Of a stretch of DNA of 64,000 nt, positions 57,258-64,000 are shown piece by piece. Under the pieces are notes generated by a model. The model was given only the letters and a program-made list of their open reading frames with translations, ran no database searches and was not told the origin of the DNA. The stretch comes from Paenibacillus sp. EZ-K15. GTDB lineage: Bacteria > Bacillota > Bacilli > Paenibacillales > Paenibacillaceae. The stretch's first letter is position 1, and every line of letters begins with the position of its first letter. The stretch lies in NCBI RefSeq assembly GCF_002573715.1, contig NZ_PDHM01000007.1, positions 67,809-131,808 on the forward strand. Direction: 5' to 3'. The position numbers and the translations under genes were made by a program.

Positions 57258-57902
57258 GTGAATCGAGGATTAATTGTATCATGTCAGGCTTTGCCAGGCG
57301 AACCGTTGCATAGTTCATTTATTATGGGGCGTATGGCCATTGCGGCTGCCGAAGCCGGTGCGGTGGGGATTCGTGCGAATAGCGTTGAAGACATCGAAGA
57401 GATTAAGAAGCAAGTTGAGTTGCCCATTATTGGCATTATCAAAAAAGAATATCCGGGTATGCAATCGTTCATTACAGCGACCATGACCGAAGTGGATGCG
57501 CTTGTTGGTACGGGGGTTGAAATTATCGCTGTGCAAGCAACGATGGATCAGGATGAGGCATTCCTGAAATCGATCTTTACAAAATACCCTTCGCAGAAGT
57601 TCATGGCGGATATCTCCACCACGGAAGAGGGGTTGCGAGCAGATCGATTGGGGTTCCACTACATTGGAACGACACTCATTGGTTATACACCGCAGTCTCA
57701 GCAAGTGGAGAAGTTCACCGTGCTGGAAGAACTGATTAAGCAGTGTAAGAAACCAGTCATTGCAGAAGGCAACTTCAACACACCGGAGCAGGCTGCAAAA
57801 GCGATCAAAATGGGGGCTCATTGTGTGGTTGTAGGCAGCGCCATAACAAGGCCGCAAATCATCGCGAAATGGTTCTCTGATGAGGTAAACGAAGTTCTAT
57901 AA
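57258..57902 (+). CDS. nanE: Putative N-acetylmannosamine-6-phosphate 2-epimerase
   Basis: A 214-residue TIM-barrel enzyme of the NanE family, which converts ManNAc-6-phosphate to GlcNAc-6-phosphate. Family motifs are LIVSCQALPGEPLHSS at the start, AAAEAGAVGIRANSVEDI, PIIGIIKKEYPG, the catalytic lysine and glutamate in VIAEGNFNTPEQAAKAI, and GAHCVVVGSAITRPQ. It starts with GTG after GGAGGG, 30 bases behind the PTS gene. The downstream deacetylase and deaminase needed to reach fructose-6-phosphate are not in the window and are presumably shared with GlcNAc metabolism. Confidence 0.92.
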   Translation: MNRGLIVSCQALPGEPLHSSFIMGRMAIAAAEAGAVGIRANSVEDIEEIKKQVELPIIGIIKKEYPGMQSFITATMTEVDALVGTGVEIIAVQATMDQDEAFLKSIFTKYPSQKFMADISTTEEGLRADRLGFHYIGTTLIGYTPQSQQVEKFTVLEELIKQCKKPVIAEGNFNTPEQAAKAIKMGAHCVVVGSAITRPQIIAKWFSDEVNEVL

Positions 57903-57975
57903 CAAAAGAAGCATAGAGGAAAGATTTGTTATATAGTCCGTTAGTACCGTAGCATTCGCGCACTTTTAATAAAAC

Positions 57976-58024
57976 GGGGCTGTCCCAAAAGTCATTAAAG
58001 ATGACTCTGGGACAGCCCCTTTAC
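57976..58024. terminator. Strong terminator between convergent operons
   Basis: GGGGCTGTCCCA pairs perfectly with TGGGACAGCCCC, with an inner GTCAT/ATGAC stem and T-rich sequence behind. It can end nanE and the UppP gene. Confidence 0.82.
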
Positions 58025-58070
58025 GTGCGCGAGCGCCTCTAGGACTATATACGGTACTTGTAGAACGGTA

Positions 58071-58913
58071 TTACAGATAAAGCACCAACGCAATAATAGC
58101 AGCGAGCACGATCCGGTAGATCGCAAACGGCACCAGCTTGATCCGGTTAATCAGCTTCAGGAAGAAGCGGATGGAGATCAAGGCGAAGACGAAGGCGGCC
58201 ACGAATCCGGCGATGAAGAACGGTAGAGCCTCCAGCGTGAAGTATTCCCAGTTCTTCAGCAGCGACAGTAAGCTGGCTCCGAACATGATCGGCACCGCCA
58301 TAATGAAGGTGAAGTCCGCCGCCGCACGGTGACTCATACCGAGCATGACGCCTCCGGAGATGGTGGAGCCGGAGCGGGAGAAGCCTGGCCAGAGCGACAA
58401 ACACTGAATCAATCCGACGCTGAATGCCTGTTTGTACGTTATTTGGTCGACAGTGACCACGTTCGGCTCTCTTTTCGAGCTGACTTTATCGGCAACGATC
58501 ATGAAGATGGCCCCGATCACGAGGCCGATAAGCACCGTTTCGGTAGAAAATAAATGCTCGTCAATGAGGTCTTCGAACAAGACGCCCAGAACACCGGCCG
58601 GAATCAAACCGACGATAACCTGGCTGAGCTTCAGTCTGCCCGTAACCGCCGGTACGCCGGCTTCAGGCTTTTTGCGCTTGAGGCCCAAGAGATCCAGGAA
58701 GCGGTCCTTAAACACAACGAGGACGGCTAGAATGGAGCCAAGCTGAATGACAACCTTAAAGGTGTTGGCTACGTATTTCGTCAGAAACTCCTCGGATCTC
58801 AGCCACATATCATCAACGATGATCATATGACCGGTAGAGGATACAGGAGCGAACTCGGTCAGTCCCTCGACGATACCCAGAATAATTGCTTTGAGGATGG
58901 TTAAAAAATCCAT
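58071..58913 (-). CDS. uppP: Undecaprenyl-diphosphate phosphatase (UppP/BacA)
   Basis: A 280-residue membrane phosphatase with about eight spans. The first catalytic segment GIVEGLTEFAPVSSTGHMII lies at residues 13-32 and the second, SLWPGFSRSGSTISGGVMLG, in the C-terminal half; these hold the glutamates, serines and arginine of the active site. It removes a phosphate from undecaprenyl pyrophosphate to recycle the lipid carrier of cell-wall synthesis, and extra UppP protects from bacitracin. The ATG follows GGGAGAG; an open frame far upstream is rejected. It lies 74 bases behind DedA, downstream of the Bce module. Confidence 0.95.
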   Translation of the reverse strand: MDFLTILKAIILGIVEGLTEFAPVSSTGHMIIVDDMWLRSEEFLTKYVANTFKVVIQLGSILAVLVVFKDRFLDLLGLKRKKPEAGVPAVTGRLKLSQVIVGLIPAGVLGVLFEDLIDEHLFSTETVLIGLVIGAIFMIVADKVSSKREPNVVTVDQITYKQAFSVGLIQCLSLWPGFSRSGSTISGGVMLGMSHRAAADFTFIMAVPIMFGASLLSLLKNWEYFTLEALPFFIAGFVAAFVFALISIRFFLKLINRIKLVPFAIYRIVLAAIIALVLYL

Positions 58914-58987
58914 GACCCACAGTCTCTCCCTTACAAAAAAATGAGAAATATAATGATATGAATGATAAGTGGCATGACATGCGTGAT

Positions 58988-59599
58988 TTAAGCTGACTTT
59001 CTCCGCTTGCGGAAGAAAAAGAACAGGAACGCAATTACGGCCACAGCTATTACAGCATAAGCGATATTGGAATAGACGTCCATGAAGGCTACGATTTTTT
59101 CCCATGAATCGCCGACAGCGGCTCCCACGCATACCAGAATAATGTTCCAGATCAGGGTACCGATGGTCGTGAAGAGGAGGAACATACCGAACTTCATGTT
59201 GGACATCCCTGCCGGGATGGAGATCAAGCTTCGGATCAGCGGAATCATGCGGCAGAACAGCACGGTCCAGTAGCCGTATTTATCAAACCACGCATCCGCC
59301 TTGCGGATGTCTTCTTTTTTGACACGGAGGATATGACCCCAGCGATCAACGATTTTTTCAAGCCGCTCGACATCGAGCAGACGGCCAATCCCGTACAGAA
59401 TGACGGCACCGACCACAGACCCAACGGTAGCTGCAATAATGACACCGGGCACCGTCAGTTTCGTGTAGGTGGTCATGAATCCGCCGAAGGTAAGAATGAC
59501 CTCGGAGGGGATCGGAGGAAACACATTTTCCAGGGCAATCATCAGCAGGATGCCGATATAGCCGAACTGCTCCATAATATCCGTAATCCAGTTTTCCAA
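58988..59599 (-). CDS. DedA family membrane protein
   Basis: A 203-residue DedA protein with about five spans. GYIGILLMIALENVFPPIPS with EVILTFGGFM following is the family's N-terminal signature, and FCRMIPLIRSLISIPAGMSN contains the conserved Arg/Pro motif. DedA proteins include lipid-carrier flippases that return undecaprenyl phosphate across the membrane. TTG after GAGGTG is the likely start. Placement between BceB and UppP suggests that this copy acts in undecaprenyl-phosphate recycling, since UppP produces that lipid on the outer face. Confidence 0.9.
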   Translation of the reverse strand: MENWITDIMEQFGYIGILLMIALENVFPPIPSEVILTFGGFMTTYTKLTVPGVIIAATVGSVVGAVILYGIGRLLDVERLEKIVDRWGHILRVKKEDIRKADAWFDKYGYWTVLFCRMIPLIRSLISIPAGMSNMKFGMFLLFTTIGTLIWNIILVCVGAAVGDSWEKIVAFMDVYSNIAYAVIAVAVIAFLFFFFRKRRKSA

Positions 59600-59641
59600 A
59601 AGTTACACCTCTTTCAAAGATAAGGATGCTGCTTTCATCCT

Positions 59642-61591
59642 TTATATAAGGGTCTGCTTCAGCTTGCGCAGATATTGACTGCGGATGAAGAAGAAATACA
59701 GGACCTGCATCATCAGGAAGCTGATCAGCACGATGCCCATTTCAGCCGCAATGGATAAATAGAAGTAGCTCTGCAGCGCGACAAAGGCAAAGATGCTGTG
59801 CACAATCGCAAGGCTGATCGGTACAAAAAACAGCAGCGCCAGCTGTCCGGTGACGATCCGCCGGAACTCCTTATCGGTCATTCCAAGCCGGGATATCGTG
59901 GCATAATGCCTGCGGTCATAATCCAGATCGGCATAGAGGCGGAAGTATAGGAAGCTTCCTGCCGCGATAAAAAACACCGTGCCCACAAGCAGTGCTGCGA
60001 AGAGCAGCATATTGTATAGGCTGTCCCGAAGGGCAAAGAGCGTGCCGCTGACCGCCAGCGCATAAGGCTGGTCCATTTCATAACGCACCGCCCCGCGCGG
60101 GGCCAGATGAGGGACGATGCCCTCCGTCTCTGTGAAATCATCCACATAGAAGCCGGTGTATCGCTCTAGTCGGACCGGATTCGTGATGGCGGCGAAGGCT
60201 TCGTCACTGACTACAAGCCCGCCGAAGCGAGAATCGTCGTCCATTTCCGGCAGCAAATATTCCGGTACGCCGACATGATCGGAATAACCGATTTCATGCA
60301 GGAGGATTTCGGAATCATGGATCCGGTACGAAGCGTGCTCCCGGTCGCGGATATAAGCCCTGTCATTTTGCGAAGCAATGAGGACAAGCGCATCCTCACC
60401 GCTCAGCGGCTGTTCATCAAATGGCAGTCCCGCCATTAGCACCGCAGCCTTATAGTCGGAGAAGGAGATCAGTGCCAACGGATTTTGCAACTGCCCGACC
60501 TGTGCGGAAGCCGGCTGGGCTTCCGTATATTTAACGCGAAACGATAGCGTTTCAAACGGTATTTTCTTCGATTCAAGCTCCTGTCGGATTTCGCGTAAAT
60601 GCTGCTTCTCGGAGGTATCTCCCGTTTTGGCAAGATAACCGATGGCGGCAGGGAAATCCTCGTTGAACTGCTTCGTGAGCACCGGGATGGAGGCAAATAC
60701 GCCTACCGAGCAAAAGGAAACAGCCAGTACGATTGTCACCATCGAGAACATCTGTGCGTGATCTCTAAGCCGGTAATGCAGGCTGGAGAGCGAGATCAGC
60801 TTAGTCTTTCTCCAGGCTAACCGGCGGCTCTGCTTCAACCTTCTCACGAGAGCAACCCCTAGCTGCGTATACAACAGATAAGTGCCGATCATCGTCATTA
60901 ACGTAACCGGGAACATGCGCAGCGCCAGGGTCGACGCGCTTGTCGTGGCGGCCAAGCTGTAGCTGACCACCAGCAGCACGGCTGCCAATATCGATAACCA
61001 GGGCGATGTCCTGGGCGCGGTTTTCGGCCGCTGTCCGGATTGGAACAGATCGATCAACGCTTTAGGACGCAGCAGCCTAGAGGTGCACAGCGAGATAATG
61101 ATAAACAGCAGCACATAACTTGCAACCGTCAGTCCAAGCGCACACAGGGGCAATCGAAACGGCAGAGGCGGGATTCCAAGAAAGACCGAGCCTGCCATCA
61201 GAAATAGCTTGCCTGTAATGATGCCGAACAGAATGCCTGTAGCAATGGCGCTTACGCCGATGATCATATTTTCGAGAAACAACATCTTGTTAAATTGGCG
61301 ATCCGTCATACCATGCATGAACAGAATGCCGAACTCGCGCTTACGTGTCTTTAGAAAAGCCCCCACGGAATACAGCACGAAGAAAAACGAGAATACATAC
61401 ATGATCAGCTCGGCCCCGAGCATCGCCTGGATAACAACCGGGTAGAACATCTCGTTCGCTATCGAAGGGTGGAACAGGAACAGCGCGCACACAAAGAAAA
61501 TCATGACGGAGAATGCGCTGCTTAAGAAATAGGCAGCATAGGTCCGCTTATTCCTCAGGACATTCCTAAATGCGAATTGTCGAAAGGTCAT
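59642..61591 (-). CDS. BceB-type ABC transporter permease (peptide antibiotic resistance)
   Basis: A 649-residue FtsX-fold permease with about ten spans and a large extracellular domain between spans seven and eight (about residues 310-525), the hallmark of BceB proteins that sense and detach bacitracin-like antibiotics from undecaprenyl pyrophosphate. FAFRNVLRNKRTYAAYFLSS starts the protein and RKREFGILFMHGMTDRQF is the conserved cytoplasmic loop. The ATG follows GAGGAGG and overlaps the ATPase gene by 26 bases. It should form one complex with the BceA-type ATPase and the BceS-type kinase upstream. The antibiotic recognised is not predictable. Confidence 0.92.
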   Translation of the reverse strand: MTFRQFAFRNVLRNKRTYAAYFLSSAFSVMIFFVCALFLFHPSIANEMFYPVVIQAMLGAELIMYVFSFFFVLYSVGAFLKTRKREFGILFMHGMTDRQFNKMLFLENMIIGVSAIATGILFGIITGKLFLMAGSVFLGIPPLPFRLPLCALGLTVASYVLLFIIISLCTSRLLRPKALIDLFQSGQRPKTAPRTSPWLSILAAVLLVVSYSLAATTSASTLALRMFPVTLMTMIGTYLLYTQLGVALVRRLKQSRRLAWRKTKLISLSSLHYRLRDHAQMFSMVTIVLAVSFCSVGVFASIPVLTKQFNEDFPAAIGYLAKTGDTSEKQHLREIRQELESKKIPFETLSFRVKYTEAQPASAQVGQLQNPLALISFSDYKAAVLMAGLPFDEQPLSGEDALVLIASQNDRAYIRDREHASYRIHDSEILLHEIGYSDHVGVPEYLLPEMDDDSRFGGLVVSDEAFAAITNPVRLERYTGFYVDDFTETEGIVPHLAPRGAVRYEMDQPYALAVSGTLFALRDSLYNMLLFAALLVGTVFFIAAGSFLYFRLYADLDYDRRHYATISRLGMTDKEFRRIVTGQLALLFFVPISLAIVHSIFAFVALQSYFYLSIAAEMGIVLISFLMMQVLYFFFIRSQYLRKLKQTLI

Positions 61592-62336
61592 GACTGCCTC
61601 CTCCGAGTAAAGCCAGCATATCGATGATTTTCTGGAAAAAGGCTTGGCGGTTGTCACCGCAGTACATTTCATTATATAGTTGTCCGTCTTTGATGAACAA
61701 GACGCGGTCACAGTAGCTGGCTGCCACCGGATCATGAGTGACCATGAGAATCGTTGCGGAAGCCTCTTTACTCGAAGCAGAAAGCGTCTGCATCACCTCT
61801 TTGGAGGCTTTGGAGTCCAGGTTGCCGGTGGGCTCGTCAGCGAGAATTAGAGAGGGCTCCTGAATGAGCGCCCTGGCAATGGCGGTGCGCTGCATCTGTC
61901 CGCCGGAAATTTCATAGGTATGCTTGTGCAGAATGGACTCGATGCCGAGTCGATCTGCGATTCGACTTAGCCGGATGCCCATTTCGTCAAGCGGCATGCC
62001 CTCCAGCGTCAATGGGAGAACGATATTTTCCTCAACGGTTAGCGTATCCAGCAGATTGAAGTGCTGGAAGACGAAGCCCAGCTCCCGGCGCCGGAACAGA
62101 GCGGTCTCGCTTCTGCTGAGAAGATGAGGATTGCGCCCGCCTATGATCACTTCTCCGGCCGTGGGCTGATCAATGGTTGCAATCAGATTGAGGAGCGTGG
62201 TTTTTCCGCTGCCGGAAGGACCCATAATGCCGACGAATTCCCCTTTGGTGACGTTGAAGTGAATATTGTTCAGCGCTTGGAACGCCACTTTGCCCTCATA
62301 GATTTTAGATAGATGCTTGACGCTCAGGATGGGCAT
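61566..62336 (-). CDS. BceA-type ABC transporter ATPase
   Basis: A 256-residue ATPase. Walker A is GPSGSGKTT at about 39-47, the signature ISGGQMQRTAIARAL and Walker B LILADEPTGNLDSKAS, with switch His in MVTHDPVAASYC. This is the MacB/BceA pattern. The gene has a GAGGAG site and its own promoter region behind the kinase gene, which carries palindromes likely bound by the BceR-type regulator. Its 3' end overlaps the permease gene by 26 bases. With BceB it drives removal of peptide antibiotics from lipid targets. Confidence 0.95.
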   Translation of the reverse strand: MPILSVKHLSKIYEGKVAFQALNNIHFNVTKGEFVGIMGPSGSGKTTLLNLIATIDQPTAGEVIIGGRNPHLLSRSETALFRRRELGFVFQHFNLLDTLTVEENIVLPLTLEGMPLDEMGIRLSRIADRLGIESILHKHTYEISGGQMQRTAIARALIQEPSLILADEPTGNLDSKASKEVMQTLSASSKEASATILMVTHDPVAASYCDRVLFIKDGQLYNEMYCGDNRQAFFQKIIDMLALLGGGSHDLSTIRI

Positions 62337-62364
62337 ATCTTCACTCCTCTATAACGATGATATC

Positions 62365-62432
62365 ATTGTAAAAGATTCGTTCCCGTTCATGCCATATTCG
62401 TAACTTACAGTTACCTTACAACCTTGTAAGGT
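62365..62432 (-). promoter_or_regulatory. Candidate BceR-controlled promoter of the transporter genes
   Basis: The palindrome CCTTACAA-CC-TTGTAAGG (62415-62432) is perfect, and an adjoining GTAAC-TTACA-GTTAC lies at 62401-62415. About 30 bases downstream, on the minus strand, is TACAAT as -10 (62365-62370) with a poor -35. Activator sites ahead of a weak promoter fit stimulus-induced bceAB genes. Confidence 0.6.
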
Positions 62433-62520
62433 TTCTTTAACTGCCGTAAGTTAGATCAGGAACTGCCACTGCTATCGTTTCCTAATGGGCAAAAAGTGCT
62501 GCCCTACCTGCCGTTGAACA

Positions 62521-63528
62521 TTATTGTGCAATCTGGCCTGAAGAATCTGTAAATATGATGCGGACCGTCGTTCCTTCATCGACCTTGGATTCGATCTCAA
62601 AGGCATGTCCAAGTTTATCGCATATTTGTTTGACAAGAAACAGCCCCATGCCTGTAGATTCTTGGAACCTGCGCCCGTTCTCTCCGGTAAAATAGGGGTC
62701 GAACACGCGCGGCAGGTCGCTCTGGGGAATGCCGATGCCTTCGTCCCGGATTTCAAGCACAACTTGATTCTCCCGGGTGTAGCCGTTAAAAAAGAGGGTG
62801 CCTTGTTCCTTCAGCGTATAGCGAACCGCATTGGTCAGCAGCTGTGTCAGCACAAAAGAGAGCCATTTCTCGTCCGTGGCCACCGTTAGTCCGGAATCGA
62901 TCCGGATGGACGGGTAAATTCTCCGCCGGATGAACAGACGCTTTTGCTCGGAAGTGACATGACGGACGATTCGCTGAAGCGGCAGATTCTCCACGTGAAA
63001 GTCATGCTCGAACGTATCAAGCCTGGCGGTGTACAGCACCAGATCAAGCCCTTTTTTGAGTCGATCCAGCTCGTCGCCGATCGCGGCAAAACGGGGATCA
63101 TCGTCATCCTGAAGGATCAGGTGAATGACCGAAATCGGGGTTTTCATCTGGTGGGCCCATTGGTTGATGAACTGAAGATGGCCTTCAATCTTATGCTTAT
63201 AGTTATGCAGATCCGTGGTGTAATGCCGGAACTGGGTTTTCAGCAGTTGATGAAGCGCTTCGGCGAGCGGAGTATGGGAGGATTCTGCCGAGGATTCGCC
63301 GGTGAGGGATTCTCCCGGGAGCGGCTGTTCTAATCGTTTATAGAATGAACGGTTGGCAATAAATCGGAAGGCCAGATAGCCGAGAAGCAGCAGCAAGCTG
63401 ATGATGCCTGCGTACAGACTAACCATCAAATTGCGATAGCCATCCAGTCTGTAAATGAGTGTTATTACGAGAAGCTGGGCTATGTAGATAATCATTAAGG
63501 GACGCTGTTCTTGCAGAAATAGCCTCAT
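62521..63528 (-). CDS. BceS-type intramembrane-sensing histidine kinase
   Basis: A 335-residue kinase. Two spans at about 11-27 and 36-58 leave almost no external domain, the intramembrane-sensing layout of BceS, which gets its signal through BceAB. The phosphoacceptor His126 is in NQWAHQMKTPISVIHL; the ATP site shows LTQLLTNAVRYT, LEIRDEGIGIP and STGMGLFLVKQI. It overlaps the response regulator gene by four bases (ATGA). About 185 bases with a regulated promoter separate it from the transporter genes, so the transporter can be induced separately. Confidence 0.93.
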   Translation of the reverse strand: MRLFLQEQRPLMIIYIAQLLVITLIYRLDGYRNLMVSLYAGIISLLLLLGYLAFRFIANRSFYKRLEQPLPGESLTGESSAESSHTPLAEALHQLLKTQFRHYTTDLHNYKHKIEGHLQFINQWAHQMKTPISVIHLILQDDDDPRFAAIGDELDRLKKGLDLVLYTARLDTFEHDFHVENLPLQRIVRHVTSEQKRLFIRRRIYPSIRIDSGLTVATDEKWLSFVLTQLLTNAVRYTLKEQGTLFFNGYTRENQVVLEIRDEGIGIPQSDLPRVFDPYFTGENGRRFQESTGMGLFLVKQICDKLGHAFEIESKVDEGTTVRIIFTDSSGQIAQ

Positions 63529-64000
63529 GCTTCGTCCCCCCAGTTCGGTACCAGTCGATAGCCGCGACCGCGCACGGTTTGAAGGCCATCCTCGATCCCG
63601 AGGGCAGCAAGTTTCTTGCGGACGCGGGTGATGTATACGTTCAGCGTATTATCGTCCACGAAGGCCTGATCATCCCATATTTTCTCCAGAAGCCGGTCCC
63701 TGCTGATGATCTGCTCGGGCTTCTTCATTAACTCGTCCAATATTTTGGCTTCAGTATGGCTGAGCTCCGTCTGGTTCTGCCCAAGCGACAGGGAGAGACG
63801 TTCAACGTCCAGCGTGAGTCCGGTGACGCTAAGCACGCGCTCATTCTGAGCGACAGCATAAGAGCCGTAGGCACGCCGGAGCTGGCTCTTGATTTTGGCC
63901 ATGGCAATCTCGTAGTCAAAGGGTTTGGTTATATAATCATCGGCACCGTTCTCCAGCGCCATCACCTGATCCATCTTCCCGTCGCGGGCGGAGATGAAGA
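63525..64000 (-). CDS. BceR-type OmpR-family response regulator, 5' end outside window
   Basis: The last 158 codons of a response regulator whose start and phosphorylated aspartate lie beyond base 64000. The end of the receiver is visible as FISARDGKMDQVMALENGA followed by DDYITKPFDYEIAMAKI. The winged-helix output domain shows LSHTEAKILDELMKKPEQII, then DDNTLNVYITRVRKKLAALG and the C-terminal VRGRGYRLV. It is translationally coupled to the BceS-type kinase. It should activate the bceAB-like genes when antibiotics engage the transporter. Confidence 0.92.
   Translation of the reverse strand, partial: FISARDGKMDQVMALENGADDYITKPFDYEIAMAKIKSQLRRAYGSYAVAQNERVLSVTGLTLDVERLSLSLGQNQTELSHTEAKILDELMKKPEQIISRDRLLEKIWDDQAFVDDNTLNVYITRVRKKLAALGIEDGLQTVRGRGYRLVPNWGDEA

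Overview
The window looks like a chromosomal segment of a Paenibacillus-type Gram-positive soil bacterium. Support comes from mid-GC DNA, strong AGGAGG-like ribosome sites, many TTG starts, YesM/YesN two-component pairs next to Lpl-type sugar ABC transporters, several AraC regulators, perfect CcpA cre boxes, a chitin-active LPMO and a complete BceRSAB module. No rRNA, tRNA, phage, insertion sequence or CRISPR array was seen. Genus is inferred from gene content only.

Layout. 1-1690: end of a histidine-phosphatase gene, an unknown membrane protein, and a possible structured RNA. 1688-4952: carboxylesterase and TauE/SafE-type exporter, coupled and divergent from a LysR gene. 5026-11388: AraC gene with PhyH dioxygenase and a sugar isomerase-like protein, facing a sulfatase operon with a split CHR transporter, then a second AraC gene. 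11464-20653: carbohydrate locus with YesM-type kinase, YesN-type regulator, binding lipoprotein, two permeases and a GH51 arabinofuranosidase, with two perfect cre sites. 20883-29697: pyridoxamine-oxidase-like protein, GH2 beta-galactosidase, TetR plus hydrolase with a clear operator, acyl-CoA dehydrogenase, a repeat-containing secreted protein, and a MerR/TipAS regulator with a textbook 19-bp-spacer promoter. 30006-37177: amino-acid symporter, orphan sigma-regulator protein, DinB, malic enzyme plus methyltransferase, small coiled protein, and the LPMO. 37178-37902: a repeat-rich noncoding region.

37903-45207 is the most interesting unit: a DeoR regulator divergent from an ABC importer of the glycerol-phosphate type, a cytoplasmic glycerophosphodiester phosphodiesterase, and a sn-glycerol-1-phosphate dehydrogenase. 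Together they could import glycerophosphodiesters, release glycerol-1-phosphate and oxidise it to dihydroxyacetone phosphate, a possible salvage route for the G1P enantiomer found in lipoteichoic acid, phosphatidylglycerol head groups or archaeal lipids.

45300-57902: a truncated ECF sigma gene, a chemoreceptor, a periplasmic-binding-fold protein that keeps the catalytic residues of cyclohexadienyl dehydratase, a second carboxylesterase, two Gfo/Idh/MocA oxidoreductases, an AraC regulator, and an AT-richer RpiR-PTS-NanE amino-sugar unit. 58071-64000 (minus strand): BceR-BceS-BceA-BceB followed by DedA and UppP, a cell-envelope block linking peptide-antibiotic sensing with undecaprenyl-phosphate recycling.
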